Origin: Pseudomonas lini
GTDB taxonomy: Bacteria > Pseudomonadota > Gammaproteobacteria > Pseudomonadales > Pseudomonadaceae
Reading direction: 5' to 3'
DNA length: 64,000 nt
Assembly: GCF_001042905.1 (NCBI RefSeq)
Contig: NZ_JYLB01000001.1
Location: 496,001-560,000, forward strand
Below are positions 19,522 to 27,879 of this stretch, in pieces (position 1 is the stretch's first letter; the number at the start of each line of letters is the position of its first letter). The notes beneath the pieces are model-generated. The model saw nothing but the letters and a program-made list of their open reading frames with translations, did not search any database and was not told the DNA's origin. The translations under genes were made by a program, and so were the position numbers.

Positions 19522-20504
19522 GAGCGGTCTCCGACGGCCAAGGGGTAATGGCAAGCGATGCGGTGTCCATGGCTGACGGGCTGCAAACTGGGCATCAGTG
19601 ATGTGCATCGGTTGCCGATTTGCTGGCAGCGCGGATTGAAGCGACACCCTTGGGGCAGGGCATCGAGCAGGGGCGGTTGCCCGGCGATGGTTTTGAGCAA
19701 TGCGTGACCGTGACTGGTGGCCGGCTGACAGTCGATCAATCCAGCGGTGTAAGGGTGGCGCGGATACGCCAGCACCTCGTGTTTGTTGCCGTGCTCGCAC
19801 AAGCGTCCGGCGTACATCACGGCAATCGAGTCGCAGGTCTGGGCAACCACCCCCAGGTCATGGGTGATCAAGATGATCGACAGGCCACGCTGGTCACGAA
19901 GATCGAGCAGCAGGCGCAGGATTTGCGCTTGCACCGTAACGTCGAGGGCGGTGGTCGGTTCGTCGGCGATCAGCACGTTCGGGTTGCACCCCAGTGCCAC
20001 GGCGATCATCGCGCGCTGACGCATGCCGCCGGAAAATTCGTGAGGGTAACTGTCGACTCGTTGCTGCGGATCGGGAATACCCACTTGCCGAAGTACGTCG
20101 ATGGCCTGGGCGCGGGCTTCGCGTTTGCTGGCGCCTTGGTGCAGACGAATACCTTCGCCAATCTGCTCGCCGATGCGCATCAACGGGTCGAGATGGCTGC
20201 TGGGGTTCTGGAAAATCATACCCAGCTGACGTCCACGCATGCGACGCATGCCAGCCTCGTCCAGGTGCAACAGATTTTCCCCGGCCAACTGCACGCTTGT
20301 GCCTTCGACTCGCAGGTTTGGCGACGGCAGCAGACGCATCAAACCCCGACAAGCCATGGTCTTGCCGGAGCCGCTTTCGCCCACCAGTCCGAGCACTTCA
20401 CCCTCGGCCAGGTCAAAGGACAAGCGATCCACCAGGGTCACTTCGTGCTCACCCTTACGGGCGATGACACTGAGCTCCTCGACCTTCAGCACGGGCGCAC
20501 TCAT
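19518..20504 (-). CDS. oligopeptide ABC transporter ATP-binding protein (DppD/OppD type)
   Basis: The 328-residue ATPase has Walker A GESGSGKTM near residue 40, signature FSGGMRQR, Walker B VLIADEPTTALD, and the C-terminal GCRFNPRC Cys motif found in peptide-transporter ATPases. It overlaps both neighbours by four bases. It acts as the partner of the DppF-type ATPase on the cytoplasmic side of the two permeases. Confidence 0.9.
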   Translation of the reverse strand: MSAPVLKVEELSVIARKGEHEVTLVDRLSFDLAEGEVLGLVGESGSGKTMACRGLMRLLPSPNLRVEGTSVQLAGENLLHLDEAGMRRMRGRQLGMIFQNPSSHLDPLMRIGEQIGEGIRLHQGASKREARAQAIDVLRQVGIPDPQQRVDSYPHEFSGGMRQRAMIAVALGCNPNVLIADEPTTALDVTVQAQILRLLLDLRDQRGLSIILITHDLGVVAQTCDSIAVMYAGRLCEHGNKHEVLAYPRHPYTAGLIDCQPATSHGHALLKTIAGQPPLLDALPQGCRFNPRCQQIGNRCTSLMPSLQPVSHGHRIACHYPLAVGDRS

Positions 20505-21355
20505 GAGCGTTTACCCAAGTGTTCGGCAACAGCGTCAGCCAGCAGGCTGAAGCCCATGGCCAGGGTGACGATCGCCAATCCCGGGAAGGTGCAGATCCAC
20601 CACGCGGAAGTGATGAAGCTCTGGCCCTCGGCGACCATCGTGCCCCACTCGGCGGTCGGTGGTTGAACCCCGAGGCCGAGGTAACTGACCGCCGCGCCGT
20701 TGAGCAGTACCAGCACCGCATCGGACATGGAAAACACGATCGAGCCGAACATCGCGTTCGGCAGCAGGTGCCGAAACAGGATGCGCCCATGACCGAAGCC
20801 GAGGCTTTTGGCGGCCAGGGCGAAATCGCTTTCCTTGAGTATCAGGATCTGCGAGCGGATCAACCGTGCGTAGGACACCCAGCCCACCAGGGCCATGGCG
20901 ATATAAAAACTCATCAGGCCGGGGCCGAGGATTGCCATGATCGCCAGCATCAACACCAGGAACGGGAAGGCCAGGATGATATCGATCAGGCGCATGCAAA
21001 ACGTGTCGAAACGCCCGCCGATATAGCCAGACAAGGCCCCGACGCAGGTGCCGATCAGAAACGGAAAAATCACCCCGATCACCGCCAACTGCAAGTCGAT
21101 GCGGGCTGACCAGATCACTCGAGACAAGACGTCGCGGCCAAAATTGTCGGTGCCGAACGGGTGGGCCAGATGCGGCGCCAGCAAACGAATATCAGTGTTC
21201 TGGGCGATTGGATCAAAGGGCGCGATCCAGGGCGCGAAGATCGCCAGCACCAGCCAGCCGAGCAGGATTGCCAGGCCCAATCCCATTGCCAATCGAGGGT
21301 TGCGCAAACCCAGGCGCAGGTTCAGTCGGGGAATCGTCGTTGCCTGACTGCTCAT
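20501..21355 (-). CDS. oligopeptide ABC transporter permease (DppC type)
   Basis: The 284-residue membrane protein has an N-terminal helix (LAMGLGLAILLGWLVLAIFA), the DppC-typical HPFGTDNFGRDVLSRV motif near residue 90, and four or five further helices. The EAA-like loop reads LAAKSLGFGHGRILFRHLLP. It is translationally coupled (ATGA) to the genes on each side. Confidence 0.9.
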   Translation of the reverse strand: MSSQATTIPRLNLRLGLRNPRLAMGLGLAILLGWLVLAIFAPWIAPFDPIAQNTDIRLLAPHLAHPFGTDNFGRDVLSRVIWSARIDLQLAVIGVIFPFLIGTCVGALSGYIGGRFDTFCMRLIDIILAFPFLVLMLAIMAILGPGLMSFYIAMALVGWVSYARLIRSQILILKESDFALAAKSLGFGHGRILFRHLLPNAMFGSIVFSMSDAVLVLLNGAAVSYLGLGVQPPTAEWGTMVAEGQSFITSAWWICTFPGLAIVTLAMGFSLLADAVAEHLGKRS

Positions 21356-22299
21356 CGGATTTTCACGCGTGGATCGATGGCTACCGTGATCACATCTGCG
21401 AGGAAGTTTACCGCCACGGTGGCGCAGGCCAGCACCATTGCCACGCCCTGGACCACCATGTAGTCACGGGTGAAGATGCCCCGGACCAATAACTGGCCGA
21501 TCCCGGGAATGGCGAACAGACTCTCGATGACCACTGTGCCGCTGATCAGCCAGCCGATGTTCACCGCCAGCAGGTTGACGGCGGGTACGAGCGAGTTGGG
21601 CAGTACATGGCGACGAAACACCGCGTCTTCAGACAGACCGCGAGCCCGAGCCGCCGTGACATGGTCGGCTTGCAGCTCCATTAGCATGCTTGCCCGCAGA
21701 TTGCGTACCAACACCGCCGATAACGCCAGGGCAATGGTCAGGCAGGGCAGGACCATATGGTGCAGTTTGTCCAGCCAGGAGCGGCCGTAGCCGGAAACCG
21801 GGAACCAGCCCAGTTGCACACTGAATAGCAGGATCAACATGATCCCCAGCCAGAACGCCGGCATGCCGAGGCCGGCGGTGGTGAACAGGCGGATCAGGTT
21901 GTCGCCCCAGCCGCCCTTGTTGCGGGCCGCAACGGTGGCCAGTGGCACCGCGATCAACATTGCCAGCAGCACACTGCCAAGCACCAGAAACAGCGTGGGT
22001 TCGATCCGCGTGCTGATCAACTTCAAGGCGTCGACCTTGTACAGCAATGACTGGCCGAGATCGCCGTTGAACAGGTTTTTCAGAAAGTAGAAATATTGCA
22101 TCCACAGCGGCTGATCGAGGCCGAACTGAGCGCGAACCCTGAGCAGCCCCTCCGGCGTACTGCGCGAGCCGAGCAGGGCGCGCGCCGGGTCGCCGGGAAT
22201 CGAGCGCACCAGCACAAACGTGATGAGACTGATGCCGAACAGCACCGGCAGCAGTTGCAGGGGCCGTGACAGGATGAAACGGTAACGCGACAGATTCAT
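21352..22299 (-). CDS. oligopeptide ABC transporter permease (DppB type)
   Basis: The 315-residue membrane protein begins with the DppB-like helix LLPVLFGISLITFVLVRSIPGDPA, has six predicted helices, and ends with the DppB pattern RDYMVVQGVAMVLACATV. The cytoplasmic loop TAARARGLSEDAVFRRHVLP contacts the ATPases. Only three bases separate it from the proline iminopeptidase gene in front, so peptidase and transporter share a transcript. Confidence 0.9.
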   Translation of the reverse strand: MNLSRYRFILSRPLQLLPVLFGISLITFVLVRSIPGDPARALLGSRSTPEGLLRVRAQFGLDQPLWMQYFYFLKNLFNGDLGQSLLYKVDALKLISTRIEPTLFLVLGSVLLAMLIAVPLATVAARNKGGWGDNLIRLFTTAGLGMPAFWLGIMLILLFSVQLGWFPVSGYGRSWLDKLHHMVLPCLTIALALSAVLVRNLRASMLMELQADHVTAARARGLSEDAVFRRHVLPNSLVPAVNLLAVNIGWLISGTVVIESLFAIPGIGQLLVRGIFTRDYMVVQGVAMVLACATVAVNFLADVITVAIDPRVKIR

Positions 22300-22302
22300 C
22301 GA

Positions 22303-23190
22303 CTAACCTCGGTGCCGCTGGAGGAAATCCAGCAACACCGGAAAGTAGGCGTGAGGTTCTTCGTAGAAGGGCATATGGCTGCTGTTGGGGAACACATGCA
22401 GTGCAGCATCCTTGAGCGCCATTTTCATGCGCATGGCACAGGCCGGCGTCAGTTCGTCGTGCTGGCCGGTGGTAATCAATACCGGCATGGTGAAATCGGC
22501 CATTTCCTGCAGACGGTTCCAGTTTTTCAGGTTGCCGACGTAGAGAAACTCATTCGGCCCCTGCATGGTTGTGTACGGTCCCATGTTCCAGTCGCCCAGC
22601 GAGCGCGTGACCGGCGCCGGCCACTCGTCCAGGCGGCAGACATGGCGGTAGTTGAGAAGGGTGATCGCCGCTTGGTATTGAGGGTGATCGAGGGTGCCCA
22701 TGGCTTCATGGCGCTGCATCATGGCCACGGTTTCGCTGCCCAGAGCGCCGCGCAGACGCTCCAGTTCCTGAGACAGATGCGGGATATCGCCTACCGTGTT
22801 TTCCAGAATCATCGTTTTGAGTGCGTGAGGGTGGTAAATGGCATATTCGATTGCCAGCCAGCCGCCCCAGGAGTGCCCCAACAAGTGCACCCGGCCCAGG
22901 TCGAGGGCCTGCCGGACGGTTTCCACCTCAGCGACATAACGGGTGATGTCCCAGAGGGATGGGTCTTCGGGTCTGTCAGACGCCCCGGTGCCGAGTTGGT
23001 CGAAGGCGACAACGCGCAACCCCTTGTCCTTGAGCCAGCCATGGGCGTCACGCAGATAATCGCAGGGAAGCCCCGGGCCTCCATTGAGGCACAGCAGGAC
23101 CTCATCGCCCTCGCCAAAGCTGTAAACCACCAGATTGTGGCCGTCGACTTCAACGTTTATTTGTTGGTCCGGTTCGATTTCACGCCACAT
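22303..23190 (-). CDS. pip: proline iminopeptidase-family alpha/beta hydrolase (pipA-like, first copy)
   Basis: The 295-residue hydrolase has the oxyanion motif LNGGPG near residue 35, the nucleophile elbow GHSWGGW near residue 105 (Ser), an Asp in TTGQHDELTP, and the His in PNSSHMPFYEEP. These are the features of S33 proline iminopeptidases, which remove N-terminal Pro from peptides. GGGAGAG precedes the ATG. It heads the leftward operon with the peptide importer and is divergent from the LuxR solo gene. The homologous pipA gene is the known target of PipR-type regulators; an ACCTAT-N8-CTAG dyad lies about 90 bp before its start. Confidence 0.88.
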   Translation of the reverse strand: MWREIEPDQQINVEVDGHNLVVYSFGEGDEVLLCLNGGPGLPCDYLRDAHGWLKDKGLRVVAFDQLGTGASDRPEDPSLWDITRYVAEVETVRQALDLGRVHLLGHSWGGWLAIEYAIYHPHALKTMILENTVGDIPHLSQELERLRGALGSETVAMMQRHEAMGTLDHPQYQAAITLLNYRHVCRLDEWPAPVTRSLGDWNMGPYTTMQGPNEFLYVGNLKNWNRLQEMADFTMPVLITTGQHDELTPACAMRMKMALKDAALHVFPNSSHMPFYEEPHAYFPVLLDFLQRHRG

Positions 23191-23268
23191 CGCACTCTCC
23201 CTTTATGATGCTGGCCGGTTCGCACGCTGACCAAATCACTCAACCCTACTGAGTAAGTCATGCGTCCA

Positions 23269-23292
23269 AAAGCTAGTATTTCTTATAGGTTT
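23269..23292 (-). promoter_or_regulatory. candidate pip-box/lux-box-like dyad, pip promoter 1
   Basis: Read on the minus strand this 24-bp site has AAACCTAT, eight bases, then CTAGCTTT. It is an imperfect dyad (AAA-CTA with TAG-TTT). It shares ACCTAT-N8-CTAG with the site before the second pip gene. Its position about 90 bp upstream of the first pip start and in the divergent pip/LuxR spacer suits a LuxR-type activator. Confidence 0.55.
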
Positions 23293-23370
23293 TGTCTGGC
23301 AGTCCCTCGCCGAGGCGTGGCATTCTACGTGCTGAATTTCAGGATTGAAATTAATTAGGGAGCGCAATGG

Positions 23371-24129
23371 ATGCAGGCCAAGCTATCAGACCTCAATCCC
23401 CGTCTGTTGTCGGGCAAGAGCCTGGATGAGCAGATGGACAACGCCATGCTATTGGCCGAGGAGCTTGGCTTTGATGCCTTGGTGTACGACTACAGCCCGG
23501 TGCCGCTGGACCATGAAGGCAAGTTGATCACACCCGCGGTGCTCAAACTGCGCAACACGCCAGCTGATTGGCATGCGCGTTGGTGTACAGAGGGTTACTA
23601 CCAGATCGACCCTGTCCAGCAGGTAGCACTCAATTGTGTTTCACCCTTTGTCTGGTCTTACAAACCCGGGACTGACACCTTGCTGGAGCCGGTCATCAGT
23701 CAGCGCCATGCGCCGGTGGTGAATTATCTGGAGGACGCGCAGATGACCTGTGGTGTGTCGGTCCCGATTCATCTGCCCAGAGGCGGCTTTGCCTCCTTGA
23801 CCGGGTTGCGTACCGGCAACAGCAGTGTCCTGTGCGATGCCCGGCGGACCCTGGCGGATTTCAGCCTGATTTCCCATGCCTTGCAGGAAGCGGCCTATCC
23901 GTTGCTTGGCAAGGAGGCTCACACGCCTCCCATTCACCTGACCAAACGTGAACGCGAGTGCCTGAAATGGGCGGCTGAGGGCCTGACCGCCGGCGAGATT
24001 GCCAGCCAATTGAATCGCTCATTGGCCACCATCAGCCTCCATCTGACCTCGGCCATGCATAAACTCGGGGCCAAGAATCGGGTCCAGGCCGTGGTTCGGG
24101 CAACCCACTATCGATTGCTCGATAGCTGA
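23371..24129 (+). CDS. pipR: LuxR solo of the plant-responsive PipR/PsoR/OryR group
   Basis: The 252-residue protein has an autoinducer-binding domain (residues about 15-170) and a LuxR helix-turn-helix (about 190-245, LTKRERECLKWAAEGLTAGEI). At the TraR positions 57, 61, 70 and 85 it has Trp67, Trp71, Asp80 and Trp95: the Tyr61 equivalent is Trp, a hallmark of the plant-associated subgroup that does not respond to acyl-homoserine lactones, while Trp57 is kept (other members often have Met). It is flanked on both sides by proline iminopeptidase genes and a peptide importer, the arrangement of PipR. AGGGAG lies eight bases before the start. No luxI is present. Confidence 0.85.
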   Translation: MQAKLSDLNPRLLSGKSLDEQMDNAMLLAEELGFDALVYDYSPVPLDHEGKLITPAVLKLRNTPADWHARWCTEGYYQIDPVQQVALNCVSPFVWSYKPGTDTLLEPVISQRHAPVVNYLEDAQMTCGVSVPIHLPRGGFASLTGLRTGNSSVLCDARRTLADFSLISHALQEAAYPLLGKEAHTPPIHLTKRERECLKWAAEGLTAGEIASQLNRSLATISLHLTSAMHKLGAKNRVQAVVRATHYRLLDS

Positions 24130-24139
24130 AATAGGGCAG

Positions 24140-24163
24140 AAACCTATTTGTTTCTCTAGTTAT
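24140..24163 (+). promoter_or_regulatory. candidate pip-box/lux-box-like dyad, pip promoter 2
   Basis: AAACCTAT, eight bases, then CTAGTTAT. ACCTAT-N8-CTAG is identical in content and spacing to the site before the first pip gene. It is 60-83 bases before the ATG of the second pip gene and just after the LuxR stop codon. Confidence 0.55.
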
Positions 24164-24222
24164 TTCGAGGATCTGATCCCGGTATCGTGTGCCGTACGGT
24201 TTTTCAGGGGCGGCATGAAGAA

Positions 24223-25167
24223 ATGGAATCTATCGGAATACGTGAAGGCTTCGCACCTTTTGGTCCTTATCAGACCTGGTACCGCGTCACGGGTCACTTC
24301 GACGGTAAGAACACGCCGCTGGTGATTCTGCATGGCGGCCCGGGCTGCACGCATGATTACGTCGACGCTTTCAAGGACATCGCCGCGAGTGGCTATCCAG
24401 TGGTTCATTACGATCAACTGGGTAACGGTCGCTCGACTCACCTACCGGAAAAAGACGCCTCGTTCTGGAATGTAGCGCTGTTTCTCGATGAACTGGACAA
24501 CCTGCTGGATCATCTGGAAATCAGCGACAATTACGCGCTGCTGGGGCAATCCTGGGGCGGCATGCTCGCCAGTGAACACGCCGTACGGCAACCTGCGGGG
24601 CTACGGGCCTTGATCGCCGCCAATTCCCCTTCGGATATGCGCGTCTGGGTTGAGGAAGCCAACCGTTTACGTCAATTGTTGCCTGCCGGCGTACATGAAA
24701 CATTGCTTGAACACGAACGGGCAGGGGATTTTCAAGCGGTCGCCTATCAGCAAGCGTCGAGGGTTTTTTACGACAACCATGTGTGTCGCGTCCTTCCCTG
24801 GCCGGACGAAGTCGCGCGTACGTTTGCCCAGGTCGATGCCGACCCCACCGTTTACCATGCCATGAGCGGGCCGACGGAGTTTCATGTGATAGGCAGCCTG
24901 AAAAACTGGACCATTGTCGACCGCTTGCGGCACATCAACGTGCCGACGCTGGTGATCTCCGGTCGCTACGACGAAGCAACACCGACGGTGGTCAGACCTT
25001 ATCTGGAGCAGATCCCGAACGTGCGTTGGGCGTTGTTCCAGAACTCCAGCCACATGCCCCATGTCGAGGAGCGGGTCGCCTGCATGGGGACGGTAGTGAG
25101 GTTCCTGGATGAGTGTTTGCACGGGACGATGGTTGGCGATCGCAAGCTTGAAGAGCTGACGCCCTGA
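24223..25167 (+). CDS. pip: proline iminopeptidase-family alpha/beta hydrolase (pipA-like, second copy)
   Basis: The 314-residue hydrolase has [11 protein letters not shown] near residue 38, nucleophile elbow GQSWGGM near residue 110, Asp in SGRYDEATP and His in [10 protein letters not shown]. It is clearly related to the first copy (both contain the NSSHMP tract and an N-terminal GGPG) but the nucleophile motif is GQSWGG here and GHSWGG there. I start at ATG 24223; the frame opens further upstream at a GTG (24187) with no ribosome site. The gene is a single unit under its own dyad. Two different peptidases could generate or destroy the compound sensed by the LuxR protein. Confidence 0.87.
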   Translation: MESIGIREGFAPFGPYQTWYRVTGHFDGKNTPLVILHGGPGCTHDYVDAFKDIAASGYPVVHYDQLGNGRSTHLPEKDASFWNVALFLDELDNLLDHLEISDNYALLGQSWGGMLASEHAVRQPAGLRALIAANSPSDMRVWVEEANRLRQLLPAGVHETLLEHERAGDFQAVAYQQASRVFYDNHVCRVLPWPDEVARTFAQVDADPTVYHAMSGPTEFHVIGSLKNWTIVDRLRHINVPTLVISGRYDEATPTVVRPYLEQIPNVRWALFQNSSHMPHVEERVACMGTVVRFLDECLHGTMVGDRKLEELTP

Positions 25168-25361
25168 CCTGTGTCCTTCCTGCTGCTGAGGCGGCCTCAT
25201 GGGCCAGCTTCAGCCTGTGCCATATGCGGCACCGCAGGTATCGACTACAACGTGGAATTCGGCAACGCCGATGTCACCTCGTTGACGTATCCCTGCGCTA
25301 TGGTTTATTTCCCGCTGCCTTCCAGCACGACAGTTCTTGTAGGTGCCGCAGAGGCCCTGGC

Positions 25362-26084
25362 TTAGAGCAGCAAACCCATCAAGGATGCTTTGACCGCTGC
25401 TTCGGCTTTATTCGAGGCTTGGAGTTTGCGCATGGAGTTGACCAAATGAAATTTCACGGTTCGCGTGTCGATATTCAGAATAATGCTGATTTCGACATAA
25501 GTTTTTCCCATGGCCGTCCATTTCAGGGTTTCTTTTTCGCGTGCGGTCAATGGCTTGTACTTTTCAGGTGTGGATTTTTCGGCAAAAAAACGCGTCATGG
25601 ACTCATGCACTAACTGAGTCAACCAAATTAATTTAGTCTCTTTGCTCTCCAACTCTGCCGTGGAAATATATTCAGCGGAGCGGGAAACAGAGAGCAAGCC
25701 AATAGTGTTGTATTCGCGTTGCGAAGAAAGGCACCAACCATGATTGAGGTTGTAATGTCGCGCTTCTTCCCAGAACTCCAGTTTTTGACTTTGCTCTTCC
25801 GCGGACCAGCGCATGGGAATGGAGCGTGTCAGCCCGTGTTCAACGGTCGGGTCCTGAGAAAAATAATCGTCGGCTACATATTTTTTCTCCCAGGCACCAG
25901 GGTAGTTTGACCGTAGAAAATATTGTGGGGGGGCTGGGGCTAACGGTGAGTGGGTTTTTAATCCATAGGAACAGAACTCGAAACCCAAGTTGGAAGTTAT
26001 TTTAATCAGTTCATTGAATAATTCATTTTCAGAAGTACAGCCAGAAATCAACTCTATGAAATATTCGCGCCAGTCATTCACCAA
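25362..26084 (-). CDS. LuxR-family regulator with canonical autoinducer-binding residues
   Basis: The 240-residue protein has an autoinducer-binding domain and a C-terminal LuxR helix-turn-helix (LTAREKETLKWTAMGKTYVEI). Trp65, Tyr69, Asp78 and Trp93 match the TraR acyl-homoserine-lactone contacts 57, 61, 70 and 85, unlike the PipR-type neighbour. It could therefore bind a genuine acyl-homoserine lactone. No luxI gene is seen, so it is a solo. Codon use is AT-rich compared with the genes to the left, suggesting separate acquisition. Its target genes are unknown; the acyltransferase gene lies divergent to it. Confidence 0.85.
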   Translation of the reverse strand: MVNDWREYFIELISGCTSENELFNELIKITSNLGFEFCSYGLKTHSPLAPAPPQYFLRSNYPGAWEKKYVADDYFSQDPTVEHGLTRSIPMRWSAEEQSQKLEFWEEARHYNLNHGWCLSSQREYNTIGLLSVSRSAEYISTAELESKETKLIWLTQLVHESMTRFFAEKSTPEKYKPLTAREKETLKWTAMGKTYVEISIILNIDTRTVKFHLVNSMRKLQASNKAEAAVKASLMGLLL

Positions 26085-26477
26085 TATTACCTTCCGTGGT
26101 CAGCGCTCTTAGTGAGAAGAGCGGGGGGCTTATCATACAGGATCGAAGCGCTGCAGGAAGGATGGCCTGAGTTGTAATTTCTTGAATACAATGGCAGCAC
26201 CTCGCCAGGTAGGGTCCGTAGCACAGATGAATGCCTCGCAAGGGGGGCGGAGTGTCAAGCTTGTGAAAAAAAGGTTAGTTATTTCATATGTTTTTTTGGT
26301 ACGGAGGTACTAGAGAATCAGGGTTTGGAGTGTCTGAAATTTTTTACGTTCGATATAAAGATGTCACCATTTTCAACTCGCCGGAGAGGACAAATTAATC
26401 ATCATTGAGCGATCAGTGCTGCTCGTCATGGGATGTCGCTTTAATTAACCTGCCCATTCGGGCAGCTACTAACATAG
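26085..26477. other. AT-rich intergenic region
   Basis: About 390 bp between the divergent LuxR gene and the next coding-like frame. Base composition is markedly more AT-rich than the surrounding DNA. A 78-codon plus-strand frame from 26405 has no family resemblance and is probably chance. No lux-box-like dyad or clear promoter could be assigned. Confidence 0.4.
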
Positions 26478-26741
26478 GTCTCGGTTTGTTGTACTGGCGG
26501 ACTGAATCTGATCCTCGGGGCGAGGCTCGATATTCTGGATCGGGCAAAGGCTTTGAGTCTGTCTCTGGTGGGGGCCTATCAATTGGCCGAACTGGCGAAT
26601 GGCGTCCTGGCCCACGGTTTTGGATTGATGGTGTGTGTTGATGATGAAGGCTTTTATGGTGTCGCGCTGATCGAACGTACTGATGTTCGGGGCGGTCTTT
26701 TCAGTGGCTCAAGTGATTTAGGCAAGGTGGATAAGTTATGA
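26478..26741 (+). pseudogene. coding-like remnant or small ORF coupled to the acyltransferase gene
   Basis: An open frame without an ATG at a sensible position (only TTG at 26553 or GTG at 26568) encodes a protein-like sequence with LDILDRAKALSLSLVGAYQL, AELANGVLAHGFGLMVCVDD and EGFYGVALIERTDVRGG. Its stop overlaps the next ATG in an ATGA arrangement, which is typical of a real upstream operon partner. I do not recognise the family. It may be the 3' remnant of a decayed gene whose 5' part has been lost in the AT-rich region. Confidence 0.35.
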
Positions 26742-27436
26742 TTTTTTTTGTGCGGTGGCTGTTGGTGTTGCTGTTCATTGTTCTGAGTTTTCCCTTTTTA
26801 TGCTTGTTCATGTTAGTCAATCCTTTAAAGAACAAAAACCTGCATGTGGCCTGCCGGTCATACACAGTGATCAATAAAATATTCTCGGTTCGCGTCGCTG
26901 TCAGTGGATTCGACACCATCTCCACCGCCCAACCGTATATCTATGTGGCAAACCACCAGTGTAATTATGATGTTCTGATTGTTGCTGAGGCGCTTAAACC
27001 AGGTACGGTTATTGTCGGTAAAAAATCACTTAAGTGGTTGCCTCTGGTCGGGCAATTGTATTGGCTGACGGGCAGCCTGTTCATTGACAGGAACAGCCCT
27101 CGGGCGTCGATCCAGAGTCTGCGCAAGATCTCCAAGAGCGTTGTTGCTGACAATACTTCCCTCTGGATCTTTCCTGAAGGCACCCGAAACAAAGGCGGGG
27201 ATATGTTGCCTTTCAAGTCGGGAGCCTTCCGGGTTGCCAAGGACATGGGGGTGGGTATCGTTCCAGTAACGATCAGTCCTGCTGTTGGGGACGTGGCTTA
27301 CAACTCATTGCGCTCTACTGAAGTCAGTATCGTAGCCCATCAGCCCATCGAGGCGGATGTGGTCGCGAGCATGACTACCAAAGAGCTGGCGAGTTACACG
27401 CGTGAGATTATCAACAAGGGGCTTCCGATTATTTAG
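26738..27436 (+). CDS. PlsC/HdtS-type lysophospholipid acyltransferase
   Basis: The 232-residue protein has an N-terminal membrane helix (residues 5-27) and the four acyltransferase blocks: NHQCNYD (NHx4D), the FIDRNSPRAS substrate segment, FPEGTR, and VPVTIS. It would acylate lysophosphatidate or a related lysolipid at the inner membrane. AAGGTGG precedes the ATG. The chromosome's housekeeping PlsC is normally elsewhere, so this is probably an accessory paralogue. HdtS of P. fluorescens F113, of this same family, was reported to yield acyl-homoserine lactones, which makes its place next to a LuxR solo notable, but activity cannot be inferred. Confidence 0.85.
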   Translation: MIFFVRWLLVLLFIVLSFPFLCLFMLVNPLKNKNLHVACRSYTVINKIFSVRVAVSGFDTISTAQPYIYVANHQCNYDVLIVAEALKPGTVIVGKKSLKWLPLVGQLYWLTGSLFIDRNSPRASIQSLRKISKSVVADNTSLWIFPEGTRNKGGDMLPFKSGAFRVAKDMGVGIVPVTISPAVGDVAYNSLRSTEVSIVAHQPIEADVVASMTTKELASYTREIINKGLPII

Positions 27437-27471
27437 AAAAAAAAAGGACCTCTGAAAAGAGGTCCATTTTT
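27437..27471. terminator. bidirectional terminator
   Basis: GGACCTCT (27446-27453) pairs with AGAGGTCC (27458-27465), with a long A-run on the left and TTTTT on the right. It separates convergent genes. Stem and loop are the inverse complement of those at 16921-16942. Confidence 0.85.
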
Positions 27472-27482
27472 GTGTCAACGAA

Positions 27483-27818
27483 CTATCTGTCTGTGGCGTC
27501 CCCGCAATAGCCTCTGAAAGCCGTCGTCATCCCTATCCAAACCGACGACTCATGCAGTGGGGGCTCCGCTGCGGGGAAATGAATAGAATATTCAACCATG
27601 ATTAATCGCAAGTGTTCGATAGCTTCCAGGTATTTAAGATCGGCCTGTCGTCTTTTCTTCTGATATTGCGTGAACTGTTCGACGTCCATGTTGGGCTGGT
27701 CGAGAAGATCAAGGGCGGTGTGGCTCAAGTGATAGGCTTCGCTGAACAGTTGTTTGTTACGTTCAAGCGCCAGGTTTAGGCAGGCTATCGCTTGATCGGA
27801 AGTCATCGTACCGTTCAT
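27483..27818 (-). CDS. hypothetical small helical protein
   Basis: The 111-residue product starts at the ATG 27816-27818, with AGAGG nine bases upstream; a longer frame to 27983 overlaps the GH16 gene and lacks a ribosome site. It has no signal peptide. The first 85 residues look alpha-helical with repeated charged/hydrophobic spacing (LNLALERNKQLFSEAYHLSH, FTQYQKKRRQADLKYLEAIE). It resembles in general character the small DUF3077/DUF6124-like proteins of Pseudomonas, but I cannot assign a family. It lies 61 bases downstream of the GH16 gene and may share its transcript. Confidence 0.6.
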   Translation of the reverse strand: MNGTMTSDQAIACLNLALERNKQLFSEAYHLSHTALDLLDQPNMDVEQFTQYQKKRRQADLKYLEAIEHLRLIMVEYSIHFPAAEPPLHESSVWIGMTTAFRGYCGDATDR

Positions 27819-27879
27819 TGCTGCGACCTCTTTTATGAGTGTGTTCCCGGTTTTTGGGTAGTGCAGTGCAGGAGTCAGG

